NCBI RefSeq assembly: GCF_001766235.1
Contig: NZ_CP015164.1
Coordinates: 2,197,001 to 2,261,000 of the forward strand
Reading direction: 5' to 3'
DNA length: 64,000 nucleotides
Origin: Acetobacter ascendens
GTDB taxonomy: Bacteria; Pseudomonadota; Alphaproteobacteria; Acetobacterales; Acetobacteraceae
How positions within the stretch are numbered: position 1 is the stretch's first letter; the number at the start of each line of letters is the position of its first letter. The notes beneath the pieces are model-generated. The model was not told the DNA's origin. It worked only from the letters and a program-made list of their open reading frames with translations, and did no database searches. Below, one piece after another: positions 6,153 through 14,631 of this stretch. The position numbers and the translations under genes were made by a program.

Positions 6153-6473
6153 ATGGCTTACACAAACAAGACGTACGCAAACGCCGTGCGTGATGGCATG
6201 TTTAATACGGATGATGTGCCGGCGCATGTAGCGCATGAAATCCGCGAATATGAAGCGGCAATAGATCAACACTGCCAGATCATCATGCGCATGCGGCGGG
6301 ATGAGTTTTCAGACCGCGGTTTTGCAGACACGATGATTAATTATTCCGAAGAAGCAATCTCGGAAATGGTCTGCGCGGTGCGTGAGCTACGCGAAAAGCG
6401 GAAGGAAAGCATTAAGTCTGCTGCCCTGTCGCATAATGACGACATGCGCAAAGTTGCGGAGTGCGCGGCATGA
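6153..6473 (+). CDS. hypothetical phage protein, 106 aa
   Basis: A TAGGAGT ribosome site precedes ATG at 6153. The product is mostly helical and acidic/basic (VAHEIREYEAAIDQHCQIIM; EMVCAVRELREKRKESIK). The stop overlaps the next ATG (ATGA). No family is recognised; the intervening 6075-6152 holds nothing else visible. Confidence 0.6.
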   Translation: MAYTNKTYANAVRDGMFNTDDVPAHVAHEIREYEAAIDQHCQIIMRMRRDEFSDRGFADTMINYSEEAISEMVCAVRELREKRKESIKSAALSHNDDMRKVAECAA

Positions 6474-6664
6474 GCGCGTGGAATGAACACGAAGCAGTCG
6501 TGCACTCACTTCTCCTGCAACATGTCCCAGATGATAAACGCGACATGGCAATGAAGGCACTTTCCAATCTGACACGCGAATACGTGCGGATGGAATTGCA
6601 AAACCGCGATGCCATGGAAGCCGTGAGGCGTGCACATCCGTTTCGCATGCTGGAGGTTGCGTGA
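6470..6664 (+). CDS. hypothetical phage protein, 64 aa
   Basis: ATG at 6470 overlaps the previous stop and the stop overlaps the next ATG (TGATG), so this is one link of a translationally coupled chain. It is a short all-helical protein. No family is recognised. Confidence 0.55.
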   Translation: MSAWNEHEAVVHSLLLQHVPDDKRDMAMKALSNLTREYVRMELQNRDAMEAVRRAHPFRMLEVA

Positions 6665-7122
6665 TGGATGCCGTTCTCGCAACCCTCAATAGAGCGCACG
6701 CTGATTACATGCGCGAAGCCATGAAGGCGTGGAACGATCAGATCATCGCGTCTAGGGCGGGAGGGGCCAACACAGATGCATGCGCTCTTGAGGCCATTGG
6801 TGCGGCAGAGGATATGATGCGCAAGGCAAAGATGGCGACAGAACTTCTGCGCTCAGAACTCGCAAAGACGATGCAGCAGGACGGCGTAACAGGGTTTCAG
6901 TCTGATAACTGGAAGGCCAGCCTGCGTGAGCGGTTGCCGGAGCCAATGGTCACGGATGAAAAGGCACTTCAAGCCGCCCATCCCGAACTTTGGAAGCCGC
7001 AGCCGGATAAGTTCCAAACCACAGAAATGAAGAAACTGGCCCGGAAGCAGAATTTGCCCGGCGTCACAATGAGCAATGGCGGCGCTCCCGTTTTGGTTGT
7101 TAGCGCCCGGAAGGATGGTTGA
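6664..7122 (+). CDS. siphovirus Gp157-like protein
   Basis: The 152-aa product has a helical N-terminal half (AAEDMMRKAKMATELLRSEL), a segment TMQQDGVTGFQSDNWKASLR followed by RERLPEPMVTDE, and a C-terminal PGVTMSNGGAPVLVVSARK, the layout of the phage Gp157 family (central beta segment carrying charged residues, then a conserved 'V..DE..LP' strand). The family's role is not established, but it is usually encoded beside phage recombination genes, as here just before the RecT-like gene. The assignment is by pattern. Confidence 0.55.
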   Translation: MDAVLATLNRAHADYMREAMKAWNDQIIASRAGGANTDACALEAIGAAEDMMRKAKMATELLRSELAKTMQQDGVTGFQSDNWKASLRERLPEPMVTDEKALQAAHPELWKPQPDKFQTTEMKKLARKQNLPGVTMSNGGAPVLVVSARKDG

Positions 7123-7123
7123 A

Positions 7124-7957
7124 ATGAGTAATGCACTGACAGCGACAGGCGGCTTTGCAATTGATGGGATGCAAGGAGCTATGAAGCTGGCTACGGCTAT
7201 GGCGTCTGCAAAGATGGTGCCACAGCATTTGCAAGGGAGCCCGGGCGATTGCCTTATGGTTATTGAGCAAGCGATGCGCTGGCAGATGTCACCCTTTGCT
7301 GTAGCTCAGGCTACCGCCGTTGTGCGTGGAAAGATGTGTTTCGAAGGTAAGCTGGTCGCAGCGGCTATCCAGACGAGTGGAATACTTGAGGGGCGTCTGC
7401 GCTACGATTTTGAAGGAGACGGAGAAAATCGGAAGGTGATCTGCTCGGGGCATATCCGCGGCGAAAGCAAAGAGCGCACGGTTGAGGTCACTCTTGGGAG
7501 TGCCAAGACAAACAACGAATGGTGGGAAAAAACCCCTGACCAGATGCTGACATATCACGCAGCGCGGGTGTGGGCTCGGCGGCATGCTCCAGAAGTTATG
7601 CTAGGTGTTTATTCTCCTGATGAATTTGATGAGCCTCGCAACCAGCGGGAAGCAATAGATGTGACGCCTGATGCAAATGCAACCCTGACACCCCCCGCCC
7701 AGCGCGAACTGACAGAAGAAGAGCGCCACGAACGATACGTCACACTGTATACACGACGCGCCAACGCATGCACAAACACGGAATGCTGTGATGATCTGTG
7801 GAAGGCGTGGGATGAGAAGATCGATCAGGCACGCGAGATGGGGAAACCAATACCCTCTGGAACAGTTGACGCCGTTCGGAATATTATCTCGGAACGCATA
7901 GAGGCTTTCAAGGAAAAGGCTTACACAAACGCACCCGTTGATGGAGTGCCGGCATGA
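7124..7957 (+). CDS. RecT-family ssDNA-annealing protein
   Basis: The 277-aa protein matches the RecT-like recombinases of alphaproteobacterial phages: MVPQHLQGSPGDCLMVIEQA, RWQMSPFAVAQATAVVRGKM, then DQMLTYHAARVWARRHAPEV and LGVYSPDEFDEP. RecT anneals complementary ssDNA for phage recombination, working with a nuclease that makes the ssDNA; the exonuclease gene overlaps this one by ATGA. The C-terminal 80 residues are acidic and variable. The start at 7124 follows the Gp157-like stop by 1 base. Confidence 0.7.
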   Translation: MSNALTATGGFAIDGMQGAMKLATAMASAKMVPQHLQGSPGDCLMVIEQAMRWQMSPFAVAQATAVVRGKMCFEGKLVAAAIQTSGILEGRLRYDFEGDGENRKVICSGHIRGESKERTVEVTLGSAKTNNEWWEKTPDQMLTYHAARVWARRHAPEVMLGVYSPDEFDEPRNQREAIDVTPDANATLTPPAQRELTEEERHERYVTLYTRRANACTNTECCDDLWKAWDEKIDQAREMGKPIPSGTVDAVRNIISERIEAFKEKAYTNAPVDGVPA

Positions 7958-8544
7958 TCCTCTTTTTTGATACGGAGACTACAGGCCTACCCGACCGGTA
8001 CACTCCCCTCAATTCCGACCGGCAGCCGCATTGCGTGCAGCTTGCGGCCCTGCTGACAGAAGATGATGGAACGGAACGCGCAAGTCTGAATCTGATCGTT
8101 CACCCTGATGGGTGGACGATACCGGAAGCGGCGGCAAAGGTTCATGGCATCACAACGGAAATGGCGCAGCGTTGCGGTGTGCGCGAAGCAATCGCAGCCG
8201 CAGCCTTCTATGATCTGACCAAAAAGGCCGATCTTCTGGTTGCGCACAATATCAAATTCGATGTGCAGATCATCGACATCATGTTTGCACGTGTGCCGCG
8301 TGGATGGCGTCTGCTGGGCGAGAAGTTCTGCACGATGGATGCAGCCGCCCCGCTGGTGAACCTGCCACCAACAGAACGCATGATCGCTACGGGCATCGAC
8401 AAGCCCAAAGCACCGAAACTGGAAGAATGTATCAAGCACTTCTTCAATGAAGAACTCAAAGGCGCTCACGATGCCATGGTGGACGTTCTGGCCTGTGCTC
8501 GTCTGTTCTTCCATTTGCGCGATGTGGAAGGAGCCGCAGCATGA
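7954..8544 (+). CDS. DnaQ-like 3'-5' exonuclease (DEDDh)
   Basis: The 196-aa protein carries the three Exo motifs: FFDTETTG near the N-terminus (Asp and Glu ligands), LLVAHNIKFDVQ in the middle (Asp), and GAHDAMVDVLA near the C-terminus (His and Asp). The length matches a stand-alone exonuclease domain. It starts by ATGA overlap with the RecT-like gene, suggesting that it prepares ssDNA or degrades ends in the same recombination pathway. Confidence 0.85.
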   Translation: MILFFDTETTGLPDRYTPLNSDRQPHCVQLAALLTEDDGTERASLNLIVHPDGWTIPEAAAKVHGITTEMAQRCGVREAIAAAAFYDLTKKADLLVAHNIKFDVQIIDIMFARVPRGWRLLGEKFCTMDAAAPLVNLPPTERMIATGIDKPKAPKLEECIKHFFNEELKGAHDAMVDVLACARLFFHLRDVEGAAA

Positions 8545-8915
8545 CCAAAAAACTAAAAATCCTCGGCCCTTACACGCCAGAACATGAAGGGCCGTTTTGC
8601 ACGCGGGATGGTATCCCCGTCGAATTGAAAATCCGCGATGGGAGATCTATTTGTCCATTGCAAGGCTATATCGGCGACGAAAAAATACTTACCAAATGGT
8701 GGTCAGACGGGCGATATACGCGGGCTTGTGAAATGTCATTGGACCTCATGAACGCCCGCGAAGTTCCTGTGGCGCGGGAGTTTTGGGTTAATGAATATGC
8801 ACGGGGATTTGGAGCTCTTAACACCACTCGAGAAGAGGCATTACGAACACGCGATTTGTGCCAGTTCAGTCACATAATCCACGTCCGCGAAGTGCTGCCG
8901 GGAGAAGGCGAATGA
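8541..8915 (+). CDS. hypothetical phage protein, 124 aa
   Basis: Starts by ATGA overlap with the exonuclease gene. Features include an N-terminal KKLKILGPYTPEHEGPFCTR segment and two Cys in the first half. No known motif was recognised; membership in the early operon is its only context. Confidence 0.6.
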   Translation: MTKKLKILGPYTPEHEGPFCTRDGIPVELKIRDGRSICPLQGYIGDEKILTKWWSDGRYTRACEMSLDLMNAREVPVAREFWVNEYARGFGALNTTREEALRTRDLCQFSHIIHVREVLPGEGE

Positions 8916-8954
8916 CCCAGCTCCTCCCCATAAGTTGGCTACATCAACCCACTG

Positions 8955-9131
8955 GTGGCAGACGCCCTACGCGACCCAACCAGCGGCATCAATGCTACGC
9001 AATTACGGGCAGAGCGTAATGGGCCTGTGTCAGAGCCGCTTGTTTTGAAGGCTGATGCGGATGCGGTGATTGCAAAGAGCACCGCAAGAATTGCGGAACT
9101 AGAAGAAGCCCTGAAAGGCCCGGAAGCATGA
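8955..9131 (+). CDS. small helical phage protein
   Basis: A 58-codon frame with a GTG start contains a coiled-coil C-terminus (ADAVIAKSTARIAELEEALK) and ends with TGA overlapping the next ATG. The frame upstream of the GTG is closed by a stop, and the neighbouring frame from 8912 ends after 35 codons, so a frameshifted longer ancestor is possible. Confidence 0.4.
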   Translation: MADALRDPTSGINATQLRAERNGPVSEPLVLKADADAVIAKSTARIAELEEALKGPEA

Positions 9132-9553
9132 GCGCGATGACTAACACCAACTGGCCCGACCCAACGCTGCCCGGTTATCCGTCATGGCCAGAGTATTACG
9201 GCGAGCATGTTCTTATCGAAAGAAGAACGGGAAATAAGGTTCCCGGCATTTGGAATTCACCCTATGCCGAGTGGATTCTGCCGAACGGCAGCTTTAAAGC
9301 CAAAAATGCTGCCAATTACTATATTTATTCCCATTGTGCCTGTCTCGGCCCCTCCCCCATCAGCCCGCGGATGTCCGAAATTCTGGCGTCGGAAAGGGAG
9401 AGGGCCGCTAAGGCCGCAACAGAAGTCAGAGATACATACTATGCACAGCGCGAAGAAGCGAAAAGTGACGACGAGCGGATTTATGCCGACGAACGCATGC
9501 GTGCCGCGCAGGAATGTGCCGAAGCCATTCGCAACCTGGGAGCCACGCCATGA
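9128..9553 (+). CDS. hypothetical phage protein, 141 aa
   Basis: The N-terminal half is rich in Trp, Tyr and Pro (WPDPTLPGYPSWPEYYGEHV); the C-terminal half is a long charged helix (SERERAAKAATEVRDTYYAQ). It is chained by ATGA overlaps at both ends. No family is recognised. Confidence 0.6.
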   Translation: MSAMTNTNWPDPTLPGYPSWPEYYGEHVLIERRTGNKVPGIWNSPYAEWILPNGSFKAKNAANYYIYSHCACLGPSPISPRMSEILASERERAAKAATEVRDTYYAQREEAKSDDERIYADERMRAAQECAEAIRNLGATP

Positions 9554-9861
9554 GGACGAGAGAGGAGCAGATCGCAGATTTAGAAAACCAATTTGGTGAG
9601 GAGGGCACGTTCGCATTTGTGGATGATAGAGATGCAGCCACCAAACACATAATCGAAGCAGAGCAACGCGGATACGAACGCGCACGGGCAGAATGTGCGG
9701 CTGATACGCGGCGGTTGGAGTGGTTGGCGGATATGAAAGTAGGAGTTGAATACAGAGAAGAATTTGGTTGGGGAGTATATGAAATACTTGAGGGAATGCT
9801 TGGAGAGGCACCCACCCTGCGCAAAGCCATTGATGCAGCTATGGAGGGCGGGAATGGGTGA
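9550..9861 (+). CDS. hypothetical phage protein, 103 aa
   Basis: A helical, acidic protein (EEQIADLENQFGEEGTFAFV; EAEQRGYERARAECAADTRR). The start overlaps the previous stop as ATGA, and the 3' end overlaps the excisionase-like gene by 8 bp. No family is recognised. Confidence 0.55.
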   Translation: MRTREEQIADLENQFGEEGTFAFVDDRDAATKHIIEAEQRGYERARAECAADTRRLEWLADMKVGVEYREEFGWGVYEILEGMLGEAPTLRKAIDAAMEGGNG

Positions 9862-10084
9862 GATCACACCACGGCTTTTGTCAGCAGAGGAAGCGGCGCG
9901 ATATGTAGGCCTGTCCCGACCTGCATTTCAGGCTACTATCGGGAAAGAAATTCCGCCCATTAAGACCGGCGTGCGCCGCTTGATATGGGACAGGCTGGCT
10001 CTTGATCGCTGGATTGATTCCCAATCCGGTATCAATAATCAGGAAGCGCCCAAAGAAGTTAATCCATTAGACGCATTGATGTGA
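9854..10084 (+). CDS. excisionase-like HTH protein
   Basis: The 76-aa protein has a MerR/AlpA-type winged helix-turn-helix (LLSAEEAARYVGLSRPAFQA, then VRRLIWDRLALDRWID), the HTH_17 pattern of phage Xis proteins and AlpA regulators. It overlaps the integrase start as GTGA, the usual xis-int order. It likely steers the integrase towards excision. Confidence 0.75.
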   Translation: MGEITPRLLSAEEAARYVGLSRPAFQATIGKEIPPIKTGVRRLIWDRLALDRWIDSQSGINNQEAPKEVNPLDALM

Positions 10085-11121
10085 TTGCCGTTCGAATAAA
10101 ATATGTTCAGAAACACAGGGGGAGAGATGGCAGGGTCAGGTATTATTTCCGACATCCCCGCCTGCCCCGTGTTTCTCTACCCGATCTGCATAGTGATGAT
10201 TTCTGGCCTGCGTATCAAAAGGCATTATCGCAAAATACGTTTCAAGAAAAACAGACCATGAAAGAAGGCGGTACATTCTCCGCTTTATGTGAGGCGTGGC
10301 TACGCTCAGCGCATTACATAGGGCTGAAACCATCAACACAACGCGGATACAGAAATATCGTGCGCCGTATGCAACTGGAGGATTTTGCAGATCATCAGGT
10401 CAGATATTTCACCACTCCCCATATAAGAGCATTTATTGGCAGGAAGTCCAAAACACCAGCAGCGGCTAATCACTGGCTGAAAATGTTTGGTATGATTTTC
10501 CAGTATGCTGTCGATAGAGGAGAAATTGAACGGAACCCGGCCACAGGTATCTCTCGCATGAAAGAAAAGAGTGTTGGAGCAAAGTCGTGGGAAGATTCTG
10601 AGATAGCTCAATATGAAAACTATTGGCCCTCTGGTTCCACAGCGCGGCTGGCGCTGTATCTGCTTCTTTACACCGGACAGAGGCGCAGTGATGTGGTTCG
10701 TATGGGATGGGCTGATATTCAGGAAGACGGGCTACTATCAGTGCAGCAAATGAAGACTGGCACACGGTTACTCATTCCCCTTCACCCAGCATTAGCGAGG
10801 GAAATTGACCAAGCCCCTAAAACGCATTCTACATTTCTCACGATCGAAGACGGGAAACCTTTTTCAGTTCATGTGTTCTCCCATCGTGTTACGAAATGGG
10901 TTGAAATGTGCGGGATAAAAGAGCGCCTTTCACCACACGGGCTTCGCAAGGCTGCGGCCCGCAGAATGGCAGAGGCAGGATGCTCACCTCATCAAATCGC
11001 TTCCATTACTGGCCACAAGACGTTGAGCGAGATAGAGCGTTACACGAAGGCGGCAGATCAAGCACGTCTGGCAAGAGAAGCAGTGCTAAAAATAGGGCGC
11101 GGGAGTTTTACAAAATCCTGA
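10081..11121 (+). CDS. phage integrase (tyrosine recombinase)
   Basis: The 346-aa protein has an N-terminal arm-binding part, a SAM-like core (TFSALCEAWLRSAHYIGLKP) and the catalytic domain with Arg in LYTGQRRSDVVRMGW, Lys in QQMKTGTRL, HGLR in LSPHGLRKAAARRM, His in ITGHKT and Tyr in EIERYTKAAD. All catalytic residues are present, so it should be active. The GTG start overlaps the excisionase-like stop. It closes the prophage early region, and its att site is expected close by at 11122-11290. Confidence 0.93.
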   Translation: MIAVRIKYVQKHRGRDGRVRYYFRHPRLPRVSLPDLHSDDFWPAYQKALSQNTFQEKQTMKEGGTFSALCEAWLRSAHYIGLKPSTQRGYRNIVRRMQLEDFADHQVRYFTTPHIRAFIGRKSKTPAAANHWLKMFGMIFQYAVDRGEIERNPATGISRMKEKSVGAKSWEDSEIAQYENYWPSGSTARLALYLLLYTGQRRSDVVRMGWADIQEDGLLSVQQMKTGTRLLIPLHPALAREIDQAPKTHSTFLTIEDGKPFSVHVFSHRVTKWVEMCGIKERLSPHGLRKAAARRMAEAGCSPHQIASITGHKTLSEIERYTKAADQARLAREAVLKIGRGSFTKS

Positions 11122-11134
11122 AAGTTGCTGATTT

Positions 11135-11168
11135 TTAGAGTATAAAATATTTGAGTTTTACACTCTAA
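11135..11168. repeat. inverted repeat behind the integrase
   Basis: TTAGAGTATAAAAT and GTTTTACACTCTAA are imperfect inverted copies (12 of 14) around a 6-bp centre. No T-run follows, so this is more likely a recombinase or regulator binding site near the att site than a terminator. Confidence 0.4.
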
Positions 11169-11198
11169 CCCATTGACAAATATACAGCCTAGAGTCGC

Positions 11199-11243
11199 CC
11201 ACAGATTCTGCGGATGCTCCGGTGGGTAAGCCTGTGGATAACG
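11199..11243. repeat. 45-bp direct repeat with DnaA box, copy 1
   Basis: This stretch is identical over 45 bp to 12661-12705, in the same orientation. It holds a perfect DnaA box (TTATCCACA on the minus strand, 11233-11241) and arms CCACAG/CTGTGG that can pair. The pair of repeats brackets the nuclease and membrane-protein genes. Confidence 0.85.
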
Positions 11244-11291
11244 TGTACAACCTAAGTGAAAATCGTGATCTGTACAGACCTCTTCCCACGC

Positions 11292-12077
11292 TTACCGCCG
11301 TATTTTACGTGGTGACGGCAAGCGCCAGAAACTCTGCTTAATGTTATCCGCCACACCCGGAAACGGATCTACCCCTGTATTGCGAATAAGGGTTGCTACA
11401 GTCACCTGATCGCAATGTGGAGAACGTTGTGCGTTCTTGCAGACATATACGCCCGCAGCTTGACGCCGGGCGGAATACACAGCCTTCCATGTAGAAGACG
11501 GCACAAACACGTGGTCTGCCCCAATAGTTGGAATAGGATGACCATGAAAAGCAGGGCCGGTGACCACATATAAATCACCTTCCTGCACAGCCAGTTCCCG
11601 CACTGTATATTCAATACGTGCCCAAATGCCCTGATTGAGCGTAATGGATTGCGGTACCATGTTAGAATACGCAAAAGTTTCAAATTGTGCTGTAGGGGTT
11701 GGCTGATCCGCACTGGGCGCCATGTGCCCCCTGCTGTAGCCAGATTTTTTGTAATCCTGATCTCGGCTTCCATCTGGCCAGCGGGAATCTTCATAAAAAG
11801 TGCCAGCACGCATCAAGCGTTCTGCAAGGCGTACATTATTTGCCTGCAAATGCTCCGCTGCCCACAAAGGTGTGTGCGTGACAGATGAAACCAAAACAGC
11901 ATAGCCGGTGTTACAAAGCAGTTCTGTCTGCTTCAACATGAAAGGCCGCGTTATTGTGGGCAATCTGTTTTCTGGCCCAAAAGCCTGACATGCTGCGTTT
12001 TCCTGCGCCCAAGCACCAGAAACTGGCAGGCACGCCACAGCCATGCCCAAGCATATTTTAGCAACACGCAAACTCAT
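11292..12077 (-). CDS. secreted DNA/RNA non-specific endonuclease
   Basis: The 261-aa protein has a Sec signal peptide (LRVAKICLGMAVACLPVSGA ending GAWA) and the beta-beta-alpha-metal nuclease core of the Serratia NUC family. The motif SGYSRGHMAPSAD carries the catalytic His, and IWARIEYTVR the downstream Asn-type helix region. Start at 12077 is preferred because it begins the signal peptide; a frame to 12146 exists. It probably degrades extracellular or periplasmic nucleic acids. It lies between two 45-bp repeats. Confidence 0.88.
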   Translation of the reverse strand: MSLRVAKICLGMAVACLPVSGAWAQENAACQAFGPENRLPTITRPFMLKQTELLCNTGYAVLVSSVTHTPLWAAEHLQANNVRLAERLMRAGTFYEDSRWPDGSRDQDYKKSGYSRGHMAPSADQPTPTAQFETFAYSNMVPQSITLNQGIWARIEYTVRELAVQEGDLYVVTGPAFHGHPIPTIGADHVFVPSSTWKAVYSARRQAAGVYVCKNAQRSPHCDQVTVATLIRNTGVDPFPGVADNIKQSFWRLPSPRKIRR

Positions 12078-12221
12078 TGAACGGATACCAGCGTGGAGCC
12101 ATGTTTTGAATACACAATGCTGCCTTTGTTGAATGCCATAAAACACAGGATGTCTTTATAGAAAAGATAATGCCCAAACAAAGGCACATAAAACAAAATC
12201 AGCCATAGTTATGGAGCAAAA

Positions 12222-12614
12222 ATGGAGCAACCCACACCTTCCGCCCCGGATACGCCAGAAACCCTGCGCGAACACCGCACGCAAATGATGACGGCAAAAC
12301 TACCCACCAAAATGCGCCGTGGCATAGAGTGGTTACGCAAACCCGAGCAAAAATGGGTGCGTCTGCCTTCTGGGCTGTTATTAATTTTGGGTGGGCTGCT
12401 TTCCTTTTTACCTGTGTTGGGTGTGTGGATGCTGCCTTTGGGGATTTTACTGCTGGCGGAAGATATTCCGCTCTTTCGTAGCCTGAGCGGTAAGATGTTG
12501 GGCTGGATTGCCCGGCGCAAGCCCTCGTGGTTGGGCATTGCCGAAAATGAAACGGAAGAAGAAGCCTTCCTGCGTATTAAAACCTTTCTGGAGCAGGATT
12601 TGTATCATCCCTGA
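12222..12614 (+). CDS. small membrane protein, 130 aa
   Basis: Two adjacent hydrophobic stretches at residues 48-80 (LPSGLLLILGGLLSFLPVLG; VWMLPLGILLLAEDIPLF) form a membrane hairpin flanked by basic N- and acidic C-terminal tails. Comparable proteins in Acetobacteraceae are annotated only as transmembrane. It diverges from the nuclease gene within the repeat-bracketed cassette. Confidence 0.65.
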   Translation: MEQPTPSAPDTPETLREHRTQMMTAKLPTKMRRGIEWLRKPEQKWVRLPSGLLLILGGLLSFLPVLGVWMLPLGILLLAEDIPLFRSLSGKMLGWIARRKPSWLGIAENETEEEAFLRIKTFLEQDLYHP

Positions 12615-12660
12615 AGTTTTTGTCCGCAGGTATCTTGACTGCCAAGCTTAGCGTCCTTGT

Positions 12661-12705
12661 CCACAGATTCTGCGGATGCTCCGGTGGGTAAGCCTGTGGA
12701 TAACG
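12661..12705. repeat. 45-bp direct repeat with DnaA box, copy 2
   Basis: Perfect copy of 11199-11243, with the DnaA box at 12695-12703 (minus strand). It lies in an otherwise gene-free 291-bp gap (12615-12905) before the acyltransferase; nothing else was seen in the gap. Confidence 0.85.
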
Positions 12706-13544
12706 GGCACAACCCGTGTGAGTCATGCTAATGATTTCCCCACACTCCGTATCAATCTCTGCATCTGGTTGAACATCTTTTCCATCATTTCACTTACTGT
12801 CCCGCATCATGCATGGCTGTGGTTTGCATGATATTCGGCGCAGAATCTGGTCAACCGCACCCCCGCCCGATATGAACCCTGCAAATATTAAAAAAGCAGG
12901 GTCAGATGGCAGGCAAATATAACAAAAACATAGAAATACAGCTTATGCGCATTATCTCCATTGCCTTGGTTGTTATGGCGCATCAGGCATCACTCCGCAC
13001 CAATATTCACCCACATTTTGGGGAAAGCCTCGGAACAGTTTTGCGTCCTTGGTTGGGTGTAGATATTTTCTTTGTCATATCCGGTTATTTCATGGGTTAT
13101 ATGGTTTTGGGAAAATCCAAACCCAACATGGAATTGGCAGAAAAAGTTTCCTTCTCTCTTGAATTCTTCAAGAAAAGATTTCTCAGGCTTTTTCCCGCTG
13201 CCTTTTTCTGGATAACCGTGACACTCACGGCGGGCCTTATTTCATCCAACCGCGGGTTATGGGGGGATCAAACCAGCCTGTTCTATAAATGGCTAACTTC
13301 TGTTTTTTATATCAGAAACTTTGAAAACGCAGCCTCTCCCAGTCCATTAGGCTGGTATTGGTCTTTATCGCTTGAAAATCAGTTTTATATTGTTTTGCCT
13401 CTCCTGTTCTTCACCATAGGCAAAAAGTTTTTCATTCCGTGCATTTATGCTCTGGCTGCACTGCTACTTTTCTGGTTGCCAGGTGGCGTTGATTGGGGAT
13501 GGTACGGTAATCCCCCCATTTTTAGTGGGGCATTGAATGAGAAT

Positions 13545-14381
13545 TCAGGCAGCTGTTTTTAGTTTCTGGGCGGGGGTTAGCCCGCTGTTCCCCATGTTGG
13601 GTCTGTCATGGTTATATGTCCAGAGCCATTGTGTTGCGACCTCCTGCACGTCCTGAATGCTTTCAAACAAATACTGCTCCAGCCATTCCTGCCGGACAGT
13701 TCTGTTGTAGCGTTCAATATAGGCGTTCTGCTGCGGATTACCCGGTTGCGTATAGATCAGGGTAATCCCCTGTTTTTCGGCCCATGAAACCAACGTATGA
13801 CTGACATATTCAGGGCCATTATCCATTCGGATGGCTTCTGGCCTGCCACGCCACTCCATAACCTGTTCCAGACAGCGGACAACCCGACAGGCTGGCAGGG
13901 AAAAATCAACCTCGATCGCCAGTCCTTCACGATTGAAGTCATCCAGAATGTTCAGGAGCCGAAAAGCACGTCCATCCATCAGCCTGTCCGCCATAAAATC
14001 CATGGACCAGACCCTGTTGGGAAGGGCCGGAACCGACAGCTTTTCTGGCTTTTCGCGAACCAGACGCTTGCGGGGTTTAATCCGCAGGTTGAGTTCCTGT
14101 TCCCGATAGATCCGATAAACCCGCTTATGATTCCAGAGCTGTCCCTGCACATTGCGCAGATACAGGAAACACAGACCAAATCCCCATCTCCTGTGAGCCT
14201 GGGTCAGTCCCACCAGAAGAGCGGCAATCCTGTCGTTCTCCGCTGCCAGTCGCGGACGATAGCGAAAGCAGGCCTCGGATATCCCAAAAATCCGACAGGC
14301 CAGCGCAATGCTGACCCCATGATGCGCCACAGCCTGTGCGGCCAGTTCCCGGCGCTGGGCTGGCCGCTTCATTTTTTCCAA
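13545..14381 (-). CDS. IS3-family transposase OrfB
   Basis: The 278-aa integrase-type transposase carries DDE residues in [23 protein letters not shown] and [11 protein letters not shown], with Lys/Arg seven residues later as usual. It is made as an OrfAB fusion by -1 frameshifting at the A-run of the orfA/orfB overlap. The N-terminal [20 protein letters not shown] is a second HTH. Confidence 0.92.
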   Translation of the reverse strand: MEKMKRPAQRRELAAQAVAHHGVSIALACRIFGISEACFRYRPRLAAENDRIAALLVGLTQAHRRWGFGLCFLYLRNVQGQLWNHKRVYRIYREQELNLRIKPRKRLVREKPEKLSVPALPNRVWSMDFMADRLMDGRAFRLLNILDDFNREGLAIEVDFSLPACRVVRCLEQVMEWRGRPEAIRMDNGPEYVSHTLVSWAEKQGITLIYTQPGNPQQNAYIERYNRTVRQEWLEQYLFESIQDVQEVATQWLWTYNHDRPNMGNSGLTPAQKLKTAA

Positions 14382-14631
14382 GGGCTTCCTTCAGGATATC
14401 CGTCTGCATGCTCAAATCCGCATACATGCGCTTCAGCCGACGGTTCTCCTCTTCCAAAGCCTTCATCTGACTGATCATCGAAGCATCCATGCCGCCATAT
14501 TTCGCGCGCCACCGGTAAAACGTGGCGTTGCTAATCCCATGCTCCCGGCACAGGTCAGGAACCGGGACACCGCCCTCAGCCTGGCGGATCACACCCATGA
14601 TCTGCGCGTCAGTAAAGCGATCACTCTTCAT
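14125..14631 (-). CDS. IS3-family OrfA (DNA-binding part)
   Basis: ATG at 14631 follows GAGGAG. The first ~85 residues are the HTH plus leucine-zipper module of IS407-type OrfA ([38 protein letters not shown]). The frame stays open to 14125 beyond the conserved part, overlapping orfB; the conserved product probably enters the orfB frame near 14380. Confidence 0.8.
   Translation of the reverse strand: MKSDRFTDAQIMGVIRQAEGGVPVPDLCREHGISNATFYRWRAKYGGMDASMISQMKALEEENRRLKRMYADLSMQTDILKEALGKNEAASPAPGTGRTGCGASWGQHCAGLSDFWDIRGLLSLSSATGSGERQDCRSSGGTDPGSQEMGIWSVFPVSAQCAGTALES

Noticed and set aside
5484..6272. 262-codon minus-strand frame
   Set aside because: Antisense to three coupled plus-strand phage genes; composition is not protein-like.
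11199..12705. 45-bp repeats as a CRISPR array or chromosomal origin
   Set aside because: Only two copies 1.46 kb apart, no spacers, a single DnaA box in each and no clustered boxes or AT-rich unwinding stretch.
13798..14474. 225-codon plus-strand frame inside the IS3 element
   Set aside because: Antisense to the orfB transposase gene.
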